NCBI RefSeq assembly: GCF_013870575.1
Contig: NZ_JACBXB010000001.1
Coordinates: 1-64,000 of the forward strand
Direction: 5' to 3'
Length of the DNA stretch: 64,000 nt
Origin: Pseudonocardia pini
GTDB lineage: Bacteria; Actinomycetota; Actinomycetes; Mycobacteriales; Pseudonocardiaceae
Shown here: positions 50,581-59,644 of the stretch, piece after piece
Layout: every line of letters starts with the position of its first letter
How positions within the stretch are numbered: the stretch's first letter is position 1
Notes under the pieces: model-generated
What the model was told of the DNA's origin: nothing
Seen by the model: the letters and a program-made list of their open reading frames with translations, nothing else
The model's database searches: none
Translations under genes and position numbers: made by a program

Positions 50581-51119
50581 CGGTCCCCCTCCTTCACCAG
50601 GTCCATCTGCATCCGGTACAGCCGCGGCTGTGGATCGGGGCTCTGGGAGTTCCGCACCTCGCTGCGCACCGCCACGAGCGCCTTCGCCGAGTCCTCATCG
50701 GCCTCGCTCAGCGCCGCGGCGGTGACCTCGCCGGTCGAGCCGACCTGGGAGTCCTTGACCATCTGCACGTAGGAGCCCAGGTTCTGGCGGAACAGGTCGC
50801 CGAACTCACCGGTGCCGGAGTCGAGTACCCGCTGCACGTCGGCGTCGGCGGTGTCGGCCGAGATCGAGCTGAGCGAGACGGCTGCCGCCCGGGCTGCGTC
50901 CAACGCTGCGGCGCGGTCCGCCTCCACGCCGCGTCCGGACAGCCAGAGGACGCCGGTGGCGATCGTGCTCGCGAGCAGCAGGGCCAGGACGACCAGCACG
51001 ATCACGCCGCGCCTGCCGAAGCCGCTCGGGCGAACCGGCTCCTGTGTCGGCGCCGGCTCCGCGGTGTCGGCCGGCAGGACCGTGGTGGGCGCCTCGTCGG
51101 GCGGGGCTGTGTCGGGCAT
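50547..51119 (-). CDS. Mce-associated membrane protein (type A, second copy)
   Basis: 190-residue protein: short Pro-rich cytoplasmic start, one membrane helix (GVIVLVVLALLLASTIATGVLWL, about residues 40-62) and an outer domain with SISADTADADVQRVLDSGTGEFGD. That block matches the first type A copy at 51778. ATG preceded by GAAGGAGG. Its 3' end runs 34 bp into the next gene. Supports the Mce importer; molecular role unknown. Confidence 0.87.
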   Translation of the reverse strand: MPDTAPPDEAPTTVLPADTAEPAPTQEPVRPSGFGRRGVIVLVVLALLLASTIATGVLWLSGRGVEADRAAALDAARAAAVSLSSISADTADADVQRVLDSGTGEFGDLFRQNLGSYVQMVKDSQVGSTGEVTAAALSEADEDSAKALVAVRSEVRNSQSPDPQPRLYRMQMDLVKEGDRWLVATLTFAG

Positions 51120-51145
51120 CCCGCGGCCTCCTTCGGTTCGGGTCG

Positions 51146-51781
51146 TCACACGGGCTCCAGGTTCGACGTGAGCCAGCGACCGTCGACGTCCTGCAGTGTC
51201 ATGACGATCCGGCTGCCGGTCAGCAACGGCTCGGCGAGTCCGGGCGCCTCGGAGCTCTGGTTCACGAACAGCAGCAGGGAGACCTGGTCGGGTCCGTCGT
51301 CGTCGACGACCGACGAGCCCACGACGGTGCTGGTCGTGACCACCTGTCGGGCCTTGGCGGCAGGTGCGACGGTGTCGGTGACCAGCTGTCGGTAGCGGTC
51401 GCGGAAGTCGCCGGTCACCAGACCCATCCGCTGGTCGACGGCGGCATCGAGGGTCCGGTGGTCGTACGACAGCAGCTCGGCGGCCGCGGCCGTACCGGCC
51501 TGCAGGGCCTCGGCCCGGGCGGTGTCCGTCGCGTGCTGCCGCCACGCCATCCCCCCGAACACTCCGCCCGCGACCAGGGCCAGCAGCCCTACCACCGCGC
51601 ACACCCGGATCGGGGTGCGCCGCCACAGCGGCCGGGACGGCGCCTCGCCGGGGTGGGTCTCGGTGGCCCTGGACTCGGTGGACTCGGTGGACTCGGTGGA
51701 CTCGGTGGGCTCGGTGGCCCTGGACTCGGTGGGCTCGGTGAACTCGGCGGCCTCGGTCGTCTCGCCGGTCGGGGCGCTCAC
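51146..51781 (-). CDS. Mce-associated membrane protein (type B, first copy) with Thr-Glu-Ser repeats
   Basis: 211 residues. The cytoplasmic N-terminus is a low-complexity stretch rich in TES triplets (about residues 11-40), then a membrane helix (VCAVVGLLALVAGGVFGGMA) and the outer domain with LLSYDHRTLDAAVDQRMGLVTGDF. The GTG start overlaps the preceding stop (GTGA). Paralogue of 50044. Confidence 0.87.
   Translation of the reverse strand: MSAPTGETTEAAEFTEPTESRATEPTESTESTESTESRATETHPGEAPSRPLWRRTPIRVCAVVGLLALVAGGVFGGMAWRQHATDTARAEALQAGTAAAAELLSYDHRTLDAAVDQRMGLVTGDFRDRYRQLVTDTVAPAAKARQVVTTSTVVGSSVVDDDGPDQVSLLLFVNQSSEAPGLAEPLLTGSRIVMTLQDVDGRWLTSNLEPV
51672..51749. repeat. 9-bp tandem repeat in an Mce-associated protein gene
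   Basis: Four exact copies of GACTCGGTG (51672-51707), then diverged units to 51749. On the coding strand each unit is CACCGAGTC, encoding Thr-Glu-Ser; the period keeps frame. Confidence 0.9.
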
Positions 51782-52392
51782 GGGACGAACTCCACCCGGT
51801 CGGCGAGCCAGCGCCCGTCGGGCTGCTCGGTGACCTCCACCGCCATCCGGTAGGTCCGCTCCTCGCCCTGCGGGGCCTGCTGGTTGGTGACCGTGGCCCG
51901 CATGGCGACGAACGCCCGGGCCGTGCGGTCGTCGATGCGCTCCAGCCCCGCCGCGGCGACCTCGCCGTTCGCCTGGACGCCACCCTTCCGGACGATGTCC
52001 ACATAGGATTCCAGGTTCTCGGAGAAGATCTTCCCGAAGTCGCCGACGGCTCCGTCGAGGATCCGGCGCACGTCCTGGTCGGCGGTGTCCGAGCTGACCG
52101 ACACCAGGGCCACTGCGATGTCCTGCGCGGCCGACAGTGCTGCGGCGCGCCGCTCCTCGGCATGCCTGCCCGCGTTCCACCACACCGCGGTCGCGACGGC
52201 GCCTGCGACCAGGAGCAATAACAGGAACGCGGCCGTGAGGGTGGCCGGTCGCGGCAGCCGAGTCCGACGCGGCGCGTCGGTCTCACCTGCCTCCGCGACC
52301 GCGACCGCGTCGGCGTCGGGCGGGTTCTCCGTCGTGCCCTCCTCCGCCGCAGCCGGCGCCGTGGAGGGGGCGTCCTTCTCGTCGGTCAGCAT
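51778..52392 (-). CDS. Mce-associated membrane protein (type A, first copy)
   Basis: 204 residues: acidic cytoplasmic N-terminus, one membrane helix (TLTAAFLLLLLVAGAVATAVWW, about residues 52-73) and an outer domain with SVSSDTADQDVRRILDGAVGDFGKIF. ATG at 52392 chosen for the GAGGTG site eight bases upstream; that site lies in a short dyad (GAGGTGTCACCTC) which could fold over it. An ATG at 52416 lacks a site. First of four Mam genes, 71 bp after mceF. Confidence 0.87.
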   Translation of the reverse strand: MLTDEKDAPSTAPAAAEEGTTENPPDADAVAVAEAGETDAPRRTRLPRPATLTAAFLLLLLVAGAVATAVWWNAGRHAEERRAAALSAAQDIAVALVSVSSDTADQDVRRILDGAVGDFGKIFSENLESYVDIVRKGGVQANGEVAAAGLERIDDRTARAFVAMRATVTNQQAPQGEERTYRMAVEVTEQPDGRWLADRVEFVP

Positions 52393-52430
52393 GGAGGTGT
52401 CACCTCGTCTCGTCATCGAGTGGTCGGGCT

Positions 52431-52450
52431 GTCCATACAACGTGTCCAAC
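52431..52450. promoter_or_regulatory. Possible operator-like motif before the Mam genes
   Basis: GTCCATACAACGTGTCCAAC matches 14 of 20 positions of site A (GACCATACAGTGTGTTCAGA, 37324-37343). It is in the only sizable gap (71 bp) between mceF and the Mam genes. No convincing promoter boxes were found beside it. Confidence 0.35.
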
Positions 52451-52463
52451 GACCGTGGTCGCC

Positions 52464-53813
52464 TCAAGGTGACGGCGGCAGCAGTAGCCCTCGCAGGTCG
52501 CTCGGTGCCGTGCCCGGTGGGCCGGGATCGGCACCGACGAGCGTGTCGGCGGGCGTCGGCGTCGTGGTGAGCGGCAGGTCGTTGAGAGGCCCGCCGATCT
52601 GCAGCTGGGTCCCCGGTCCCACTCCCGAGGTGAACCCGTCGCCGCGGCACTGCTCGACCGTGGCCGACCGTCGGTCGACGGGCGAGCCCGGCTCGAAGCA
52701 CGGCAGGTTGCGCGAGCCGCGGACCAGGCGATCGTCGTCCTGGGCGAGCTTGCAGTACTGGTCTGCCGGGAACGGCATGTCGGAGAGTTCGAAGGCGTCT
52801 CGCGGGCCCAGCTCCGTCCCGGGTCCGACCCAGCCCTCGTAGCAGGCGGGCCGGTTCGGGTTGAGCTTGATGTTGAAGTTGATCGACTCGCGACCGTTCG
52901 GGCCGAGCGCCGACTGGTAGAAGGCGGCGAACGCCGGGTAGGTGACCAGGACCTGCTCGATCGGAGCGTGGTAGGCCTCGGCCAGCCTCGTCAGGACGAG
53001 GGTGTTGTCGATCAGCGTCGGCGTGGGGCCGCGGAGCTGGTCGAGCAGGTTGCCCGCCTGCTGCCCCGCCGCCTCGCCGTTGCGCAGCGCGCCGCGAAGG
53101 TCGCTGTCGCTCTGTTCGAGCTGCTCGGTGACCCGGGCGAGACGGGCGGACCAGGCCCGGGCGTCGTCCGCGGACGCGACCTGGCTGTCCAGGAACGGCT
53201 CCGCGTCACGGATGAGCTGCTCGGTCTGCGCGTAGTTCACGTCCGCGGTGTCGAGCAGCAGCTTCGTGTTGTCCGCGATGGAGGCCAGGTCCGGGCCGAT
53301 GCCGCGGAAGGCGGTGTCGAACTCCCGCAGGACGACGCTGAGGTCGTCTGGGTTCACCGTCTTGAGCAGGGTGTCCACGTCGTCGAGTACGGCCGCGGTG
53401 GGCAGCGGGATCGACGTGCGCTCCTCCGGCACGAACGCGCCGTCCGCCAGGGCCGTCGACGAGGGCGTGTCCGTGGGCACGAAGTCCACGAACTGCTCAC
53501 CGATGGCGGACACGGAGTGGATCTCGGCCCGGCTGTCCTCCGGCGGGGCCTGGGCGGCGTCGACGGACATGACGACGTCCACCCCGCCGTCCTCGGCCAA
53601 CCGGACGTCGGTGACCTTGCCGATGGTGGCGCCGCGGTAGGTGACGTTGGCGTTCGGGTAGATCCCGCCCGCCACCGGCACCCGCGCGGTCACGCTCATC
53701 TGGCCGAGGCCGAGCAGCGTCGGCACCCTCAGGTAGCCGAACGCGATGATCGCGAAGGCCGCGACGGACAGCACGGTGAAGATCACCAGCTGCCGTTTGA
53801 CGAACGAGGTCAT
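52464..53813 (-). CDS. mceF: Mce family protein MceF
   Basis: 449-residue MCE-domain subunit. N-terminal membrane anchor (LVIFTVLSVAAFAIIAFGYL), the MCE domain (about residues 38-115, VTARVPVAGGIYPNANVTYRGATIGKV), a long helical region that builds the lipid tunnel and a Pro-rich C-terminus. ATGA overlap with MceE. The C-terminal Cys-containing region (ACYEGW, YCKLAQ, LPCFEPG, EQCRGDG) is typical of actinobacterial MceF. Part of the hetero-hexamer MceA-F. Confidence 0.93.
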   Translation of the reverse strand: MTSFVKRQLVIFTVLSVAAFAIIAFGYLRVPTLLGLGQMSVTARVPVAGGIYPNANVTYRGATIGKVTDVRLAEDGGVDVVMSVDAAQAPPEDSRAEIHSVSAIGEQFVDFVPTDTPSSTALADGAFVPEERTSIPLPTAAVLDDVDTLLKTVNPDDLSVVLREFDTAFRGIGPDLASIADNTKLLLDTADVNYAQTEQLIRDAEPFLDSQVASADDARAWSARLARVTEQLEQSDSDLRGALRNGEAAGQQAGNLLDQLRGPTPTLIDNTLVLTRLAEAYHAPIEQVLVTYPAFAAFYQSALGPNGRESINFNIKLNPNRPACYEGWVGPGTELGPRDAFELSDMPFPADQYCKLAQDDDRLVRGSRNLPCFEPGSPVDRRSATVEQCRGDGFTSGVGPGTQLQIGGPLNDLPLTTTPTPADTLVGADPGPPGTAPSDLRGLLLPPSP

Positions 53814-55081
53814 CGGATCCCTCCGGTGAGGGGGTCGAGGAGCCCACCGAGCGGGCCCGGCGAGGGGGCGTTCGGGTCGATCGGGTCCGGCGCCTGGGTG
53901 TTCGCGTCCGGCGCGGGGTTGGGCGCGGGCCGCCCGTCGGCGGGCGAGAGCCCCGGCAGCGGCGGGATCGCCGGGAGCCGGTTCTCCTCGGGGAGCGGAG
54001 CGGGCAGCAGCGGGTCGACGGCCTGGGTGACCGTGCCGCCGTTGGCCAGGATGGTCTCCACCTGCCCCAGCGCCCCCGCGAACGGGGTGTTGGTGAGGAA
54101 GTTGTGGTCGAGTGTGCCCAGTGTCAGGTCCACGGTGACGGAGAAGTTGATGAAGTCGCCGCGAACGTACTTGTCGAAGGTGCGCAGCGGGAACGCCACC
54201 GTGCCGAGCAGGTAGAGCGAGTCCACCATGGAGGGACCGGCGTCGGCCAGCCCCTTGAGCGCGGGCTCCAGGTTGGCCAGGTTCTGAGCCAGGTCGTCTC
54301 CGGCCGCGCCGAGGACACGGTCGGTCTCGGCCCCGAAGCCGCCGAGCGCGTCGAGGGTGTCCACCAGGTCGGCGCGCTGCGCCTCCAGTTCCTCCAGCGC
54401 GGGCGGAACGGCGTCGAGTGCCTCGCGCAGGGCAGGGTCCTGGTCGGCGAAGGCGGCACCCATCCGGTCGAGTCCGTCGATCGCGCGGACGATCTCGCCC
54501 TTCTGCTCGTCCAGGCCGGTCACGAAGGTGTCCAGCTGGGTCAGCAGGTCTCGGATCTGCGGGGTGCGGTCGGACAGGGCCCGGTCCAGCTCCCCGGTGA
54601 TCGTCTTGATGTGCTGCAGCCCGCCGCCGTTGAGCAGGGCGGCGACCGACGCCAGGACGTCCTCGGTCTCCGGGTAACGCCCGGTCTGCGCCAGCGGGAT
54701 GACGTCCCCGTCGGCGAGCCGGGGCGACGCGGAGGCCTCCGGGGCGTCGAGCTGCACGAACTTCGCGCCCAACAGGCTGCCCTGCCCGATCTTCGCCCGC
54801 GTGTCGCGGGGCAGCTCGACGTCGGGGTTGAGGCTGACCGTCACGACGGCGTTCCAGTCGTCGAGCCGGATGCCGGTGATGGTGCCGACGTTGACGTCCC
54901 GGAGCCGGACGGGGTTGTTGGCCACGAGGTTGCCGACATCCTCCATCTGGATGTCGACGCTGTAGGAGCCGCTCACCGAGCCCTGGGTGCCGGGCAGGTG
55001 GAAGGAGTTGACCCCGCCCCACGAGCATCCGGACAGGGCGAGTACGGAGCTCGCCACCAGGGCGCCGACGACCCGCTTCAT
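53810..55081 (-). CDS. mceE: Mce family lipoprotein MceE (LprK-like)
   Basis: 423 residues. Lipoprotein signal with lipobox LSGC at about residues 16-19, which is the hallmark of MceE in this operon type. MCE domain at about residues 38-115 (SYSVDIQMEDVGNLVANNPVRLRDVNVG), helical tunnel region and a Pro/Ala/Asn-rich tail. Start shares one base with the MceD stop. Anchors the importer at the outer face of the membrane. Confidence 0.94.
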   Translation of the reverse strand: MKRVVGALVASSVLALSGCSWGGVNSFHLPGTQGSVSGSYSVDIQMEDVGNLVANNPVRLRDVNVGTITGIRLDDWNAVVTVSLNPDVELPRDTRAKIGQGSLLGAKFVQLDAPEASASPRLADGDVIPLAQTGRYPETEDVLASVAALLNGGGLQHIKTITGELDRALSDRTPQIRDLLTQLDTFVTGLDEQKGEIVRAIDGLDRMGAAFADQDPALREALDAVPPALEELEAQRADLVDTLDALGGFGAETDRVLGAAGDDLAQNLANLEPALKGLADAGPSMVDSLYLLGTVAFPLRTFDKYVRGDFINFSVTVDLTLGTLDHNFLTNTPFAGALGQVETILANGGTVTQAVDPLLPAPLPEENRLPAIPPLPGLSPADGRPAPNPAPDANTQAPDPIDPNAPSPGPLGGLLDPLTGGIR

Positions 55082-56307
55082 CAGTTGCCTCCCGTCAGCA
55101 GGCCGCCGAGGCCCGGGATGTCCGTCGAGGGCACGAGCTTGTCGTTCGCCGGCGCCACACCCGAGGGGGTCTCGACGACGCCGGGGCGCTCCGAGGAGAC
55201 GCCGCCGCCGGGCCGCGCGATCGGGTTGACCCCGATCGGCGGCTGCTGCACGCGCAGCAGGTTCAGCAGCGGGCCGAGGTAGGTGACGCACGAGTCCGTG
55301 CCCTCCTTGGCGCTGTGCGCCGCGGCCGCCGCGAACGCCGAGCAGACGAAGTCCGCCGGGGTGTCGAGGTTGTTGACCGTCAGCGTCCCGGTCACCGCGT
55401 GTCCGGTCGGCGAGAACACGTTCATGAAGTTCTGCAAGGTGTTCGGGCCGACGTGCAGGATCTGGGCCAGGTCGTCGCGCTGCTGGGCGAGCTCTCCGTT
55501 GAAGCGGCCCAGCTTGTCCACCGTCGCGGTGAGCTCGGGGCCGTTGGTCTGCACGAACTCGTCGATCGCGGCGCCCGCCCGGTCGATCCCGGCGATGGCC
55601 TGGGCCAGCTGGTCCCGGTTCTCGTCGAAGACACCCGAGACGTCGGCGAGCCTGCTGTTGAACTCGGTGATGTCGTCGCCCATGCCGGAGAGCGTGGAGA
55701 CCAGCACCTGCAGGTTTCGCACCGTCCCGAACAGGTCCTCACGGCCGTCGGCGAGGGTCTGCAACGCCTTCGAGGCGTCCTGGACCATCGTGCGGAACTC
55801 CTGACCGCGGCCGTCGGCGTTCTGTGCGGAGACGTCGAGGAAGTGGTTCAGCGCGCCTCGCGGGTCCTCGCCGTTCGGCCCGATCTGGGTGGCGACCCGG
55901 GAGAGCTCCTTCTTGAGGTCGTCGAACTCCAGCGGCGAGACGGTCCGCTCCTGCGGGATCTCGCCCCCGTCCTCCAGGACCGGGCCGCCCTTGTAGGCGG
56001 GCGCGATCTGGAGGAACCGGGTGGCGACCAGCGTCGGCGTGACGACGGCGGCGCCGGCGTCCGCCGGGATGTCGTACTGCGAGTCGTAGCTGAACTCGAC
56101 GCGGACGCGGCCGGGCTCGGGTGTGATCGACTCGATCCGCCCGACGTCCACCCCCTGGATGCGCACCCGGTCGAGCGGGTAGACGTTCTTGACCGTGGTG
56201 AAGTACGCCGTGCCCGTCTTGGTGCCGGTCTGCAGGAACACGACCACGGCACCGACGACGAGCGCCAGCACGACTCCGACCAGCACGAACCGCACGGTGG
56301 GCTTCAC
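55081..56307 (-). CDS. mceD: Mce family protein MceD
   Basis: 408 residues: N-terminal anchor (FVLVGVVLALVVGAVVVFL), MCE domain (about 30-115, GTAYFTTVKNVYPLDRVRIQGVDVGRI), long helical region and a Pro/Gly-rich end. GTG start overlapping the MceC stop. A C-terminal DFVCSAFAAAAAHSAKEGTDSCV pair of cysteines may form a disulfide outside the membrane. Confidence 0.93.
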   Translation of the reverse strand: MKPTVRFVLVGVVLALVVGAVVVFLQTGTKTGTAYFTTVKNVYPLDRVRIQGVDVGRIESITPEPGRVRVEFSYDSQYDIPADAGAAVVTPTLVATRFLQIAPAYKGGPVLEDGGEIPQERTVSPLEFDDLKKELSRVATQIGPNGEDPRGALNHFLDVSAQNADGRGQEFRTMVQDASKALQTLADGREDLFGTVRNLQVLVSTLSGMGDDITEFNSRLADVSGVFDENRDQLAQAIAGIDRAGAAIDEFVQTNGPELTATVDKLGRFNGELAQQRDDLAQILHVGPNTLQNFMNVFSPTGHAVTGTLTVNNLDTPADFVCSAFAAAAAHSAKEGTDSCVTYLGPLLNLLRVQQPPIGVNPIARPGGGVSSERPGVVETPSGVAPANDKLVPSTDIPGLGGLLTGGN

Positions 56308-57314
56308 CGGTCACCTCCGGGCAGGGGCAGGGTGAGGGAGGGCACGAACTGCGCGGTCGGGAACACCCCGAGTCCGCCGAGCTCGGCGTAGCCGGTGAAC
56401 GAGGTGCCGTGCTGGAGCCCCTCGCCGAGGCCGGTGATGAAGGTGGACACCCGCTCGACGGCGGCACCGATGTTGCCTTCGTTGCGCTGCAGGATGTCGA
56501 TCGTGTGGTTCAGCTCGGCCAACGCGGGCTGCAGCCGACCGCGCTGCTCCTCGTTCAGCGCGATGATCTGCTCGGTCACCCGCGTGGTGTCGCGCAGCAG
56601 GCTCGCGATCACCTCGCGGCGGGACTGCAGCTCGCCGAGGAGGGCGTTGCCGTCGACGAGCAGGGTCGACAGCTGTGCGCTGCGCTCGCTGAGGATGCCG
56701 CTGACGTCGTTCGCCTTCCCGAGCAGATCCCGCAGTGCCTGGTCGCGCGAGGCGATGGTCTCGGAGATCCGACTGATGCCCTGGAAAGCCGCCGACAGGT
56801 CGTCGGGCGTGTCCTTGAACGTCTCGGCGAAGACGTCGAGCGCGTCGCCGACCTGCCGGGTGTCGATCTCCCCGGTCCGCCGGGTGACGTCCTCGATGCC
56901 CTCGGTGATGCTGTACGGCGCGGTGGTCCGGGCGAGCGGGATCCGGTCGCCCGCGGACATCTCTCCCCCGCCGCGCGAGGTCACCTCGAGGTTCCGCTCG
57001 CCCAGCAGGGTCTGGGTGCCGATGGTGGCCACCGACTCGTCGCCGAGGCCGACGCCCTTGACGGTGAAGGTGACGACGACGTCGCCGTCCTCCAAGGTCA
57101 CGTCGGTGACCTGCCCGGCCTCGGTGCCGGCGAGCTTGACCTTGTCGCCGGTGTTGAGCCCGCCCGCCTCGCTGAACACGGCCTCGTAGCGGCTGCCCGC
57201 GATGAAGGGCAGCGCGGCGATCTGGAAGGAACCGAAGATGATCACGAGGATCGCCCCGACGCCGACCAGGGCGATGGTGACCGGGTTCTTCTCCCGGAAC
57301 TTCAGCTTGCTCAT
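56304..57314 (-). CDS. mceC: Mce family protein MceC
   Basis: 336 residues, the shortest Mce subunit here. Anchor (TIALVGVGAILVIIFGSFQIAALPF), MCE domain (about 42-120, YEAVFSEAGGLNTGDKVKLAGTEAGQV) and helical region with no long Pro-rich tail. ATGA overlap with MceB. Forms the tunnel with the other five subunits. Confidence 0.93.
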   Translation of the reverse strand: MSKLKFREKNPVTIALVGVGAILVIIFGSFQIAALPFIAGSRYEAVFSEAGGLNTGDKVKLAGTEAGQVTDVTLEDGDVVVTFTVKGVGLGDESVATIGTQTLLGERNLEVTSRGGGEMSAGDRIPLARTTAPYSITEGIEDVTRRTGEIDTRQVGDALDVFAETFKDTPDDLSAAFQGISRISETIASRDQALRDLLGKANDVSGILSERSAQLSTLLVDGNALLGELQSRREVIASLLRDTTRVTEQIIALNEEQRGRLQPALAELNHTIDILQRNEGNIGAAVERVSTFITGLGEGLQHGTSFTGYAELGGLGVFPTAQFVPSLTLPLPGGDR

Positions 57315-58414
57315 CGTCCACCGCCCTCGTTCGCGATGCGCTGTTCGGGGGTCTCCAACGGGGCGACGTCGTCGGGGCGGCAGCGCTCGACGTTGTCGCT
57401 CGGGCCGACCATCGGCGAGTACAACGGCTGGCCGTCCGGGCCGGTGACCTTCACCCGCAGCGAGCAGATGAACAGCTGGTACATGGCACCGCGGGAGGCG
57501 ACCCGGCTGACCCGCAGGTACGCGCCGGGCAGCATCGACAGCACCTCGTCGATCTTCTCCTCGCCCTCGTTGGCCAGGTCCGCGACGCGCTTGACCTGGT
57601 CGACGGTCCCGACGAGTGGCCCGCGGGCCTTGCCGAGGAAGTCGTCGACGCTGGTGACCAGCCGCTGCGAGGACTCCAGTCCCCGGCCGATCCGCTCGCG
57701 GTCCTCGGCGAGGCCGGTGACGAGCACCTGCAGCCGGTCGAGCGTGCGGTCCAGCTCGGGCCCCTTCTCCGACAGCGTGCCGAGCACCGTGTTCAGGTTG
57801 GCGACGACCTGCCCGATGACCTGGTCCCGGTCGGCGAGGGTGTTCGTCAGCGAGCCGATCCGGGACAGGATGGACTCGAACGTCCCGCCCTGGCCCTGCA
57901 ACACCGAGATCAGGTCGCTGGTCAAGCCGTTGATCTCCTCGGGGGCGAGGCCCTCGAAGAGCGGGTCGAACCCCGCCAGCAGGATGTCGAGGTCCAGTGC
58001 AGGCGTGGTGTGGGCGACCGGGATCAGGGCGCCCTCGTCGAGGACGCCGCTGCCGCCACCACGGCCGACCTCCAGGTACCGGTCCCCGGTGAGGTTGAGG
58101 TAGCGGATGACCAGCTGGGCGTCCGCGGGCAGCGGACGGGTGCGGTCGACGGTGAAGGCGACGGTCGCCAGGTTCGCTTCCGCCAGCTCGACGTCCGTCA
58201 CCTCGCCGACGTCCACGCCCGCGACCCGGACCGAGTCTCCGACCTGCAGGTCGGAGGTGTCGGTGAACTCCGCGGAGTACTCGACCCGGTCGTGCAGGCC
58301 CGCCACGTTCGCGCCGAGCTCGAGCGAGATGACCAGCAGGACGACCAGGGAGAAGGCGACGAAGACCGCGCTCTTGAGGGCGGGCTTGACCACCGCCTGC
58401 GAGGTGGAGCTCAT
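57311..58414 (-). CDS. mceB: Mce family protein MceB
   Basis: 367 residues: anchor (SAVFVAFSLVVLLVISLEL), MCE domain (about 45-120, YSAEFTDTSDLQVGDSVRVAGVDVGEV), helical region, and a short Cys-bearing end (FICSLRVKVTG, ERCRPDD). ATGA overlap with MceA. Component of the Mce tunnel. Confidence 0.93.
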   Translation of the reverse strand: MSSTSQAVVKPALKSAVFVAFSLVVLLVISLELGANVAGLHDRVEYSAEFTDTSDLQVGDSVRVAGVDVGEVTDVELAEANLATVAFTVDRTRPLPADAQLVIRYLNLTGDRYLEVGRGGGSGVLDEGALIPVAHTTPALDLDILLAGFDPLFEGLAPEEINGLTSDLISVLQGQGGTFESILSRIGSLTNTLADRDQVIGQVVANLNTVLGTLSEKGPELDRTLDRLQVLVTGLAEDRERIGRGLESSQRLVTSVDDFLGKARGPLVGTVDQVKRVADLANEGEEKIDEVLSMLPGAYLRVSRVASRGAMYQLFICSLRVKVTGPDGQPLYSPMVGPSDNVERCRPDDVAPLETPEQRIANEGGGR

Positions 58415-59640
58415 CGCGGACCCGCCGATCCCGGGGTGGTGAGGGCACCGGTGGCTCCCGGGTCCGTCGTCAGCGGCGCACCGGCCAGTGGTCCGAACAG
58501 CTGCACGACGAGCGGCGGGTCACCGACGCGAACCGACTCGCGCTGGTCGTTCGTCCCTGCGGGCGGGGTCTGGGCCTCGACCGCGGAGTTCGGGACCGCG
58601 CGGCCGTCGAGGTCCGGCAGGCCGTAGCAGTCCGGTCCGCGGGCGTTGTCGATCTCCGGCAGGTCCGTGGGGTTGCGGTAGACCTCCTCGCCGGGCTCGA
58701 ACGTCACGTTGCCGCTGATCGCGGCCACGCTGCCCTCCCCGCCGAAGAACCTCTCCGCGCGCCGGTTCGAGTGGTCGACACCCTGCAGGAAGCAGGCGAA
58801 CTCCGGCGAGTACTCACTGAGCAGCGACGTCGTCGGCAACGCCGTGCGCACCGTCTCGATCAATCCGTCCCCGTTCACGGCGAAGAAGTCCTGCCCGATC
58901 CGCGAGGCCCGCGTGACCTGGTAGAGGAACCCGTCCACCTGAGCCTGCTGCTCGACGATCGTGCGGCTGGTCGTGGAGAAGCTGTCCAGCACCCGTCCGA
59001 GGTCCGGGGCGATGTCGGCGTAGGCGTTCGCGGTGTCCGCACCCTTGGCGAAGTCGCGCTCGAGGGTGGGCAGGTTCTCGTTGAACTTCCGCAGGTAGTC
59101 GCCGAGCCGGACCAGGGTGTCCCCCAGCTCGTCGCCACGGCCGTCGAGCGCCTGGGCCATCGAGCCGAGCACGGCGTTGACCTTGGCGGGCTGGGCGGTG
59201 TCCAGCACCTCGGTGAGGTTCTCGAAGAGGTTGTCCACCTCGACGCTGACCCGCCCGGTGGAGAGGAGGTCTCCTGCAGCCAGGGTGCGGACGGTGGGCT
59301 GGGTCGGCTCCACGAGCGCGACCGACTTCTGCCCGAACGCCGTCAACTGGTTCAGGGTGACCCCCACGTTGGAGGGGATCATCCCCAGCAGCTCGGGGTC
59401 GATGTCGAGAGCGATGTCGACGGACCGGCCGCCGTCGGCAAGGGTGACGGACTCGACCTTGCCGACGTCGACGCCGCGCATCTGCACCCGGTTGCCCGAG
59501 TACATCTGCAGGCCGGCCCGATCAGCGCTCAGCATGACCCGGGCATAGGGAGTGAACGCCTCGTTGGCTGCGCCGACGCACAGCGCGACGAATCCCCCGA
59601 CGATGCCGAGGAGCACGAGGGCGTAGATCTTGTACTTCAC
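58411..59640 (-). CDS. mceA: Mce family protein MceA
   Basis: 409 residues: anchor (IYALVLLGIVGGFVALCVGA), MCE domain (about 33-110, ARVMLSADRAGLQMYSGNRVQMRGVDVGKV), helical region and C-terminal domain with ACFLQGVDH and GPDCYGLP. GTG start four bases after the YrbEB stop region (stop 59645). The first of six mce genes in the standard A-F order. Confidence 0.93.
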   Translation of the reverse strand: MKYKIYALVLLGIVGGFVALCVGAANEAFTPYARVMLSADRAGLQMYSGNRVQMRGVDVGKVESVTLADGGRSVDIALDIDPELLGMIPSNVGVTLNQLTAFGQKSVALVEPTQPTVRTLAAGDLLSTGRVSVEVDNLFENLTEVLDTAQPAKVNAVLGSMAQALDGRGDELGDTLVRLGDYLRKFNENLPTLERDFAKGADTANAYADIAPDLGRVLDSFSTTSRTIVEQQAQVDGFLYQVTRASRIGQDFFAVNGDGLIETVRTALPTTSLLSEYSPEFACFLQGVDHSNRRAERFFGGEGSVAAISGNVTFEPGEEVYRNPTDLPEIDNARGPDCYGLPDLDGRAVPNSAVEAQTPPAGTNDQRESVRVGDPPLVVQLFGPLAGAPLTTDPGATGALTTPGSAGPR

Positions 59641-59644
59641 GTCG

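Noticed and set aside
51672-51749. CRISPR-like array
   Set aside because: Units are 9 bp, contiguous and coding, with no spacers.
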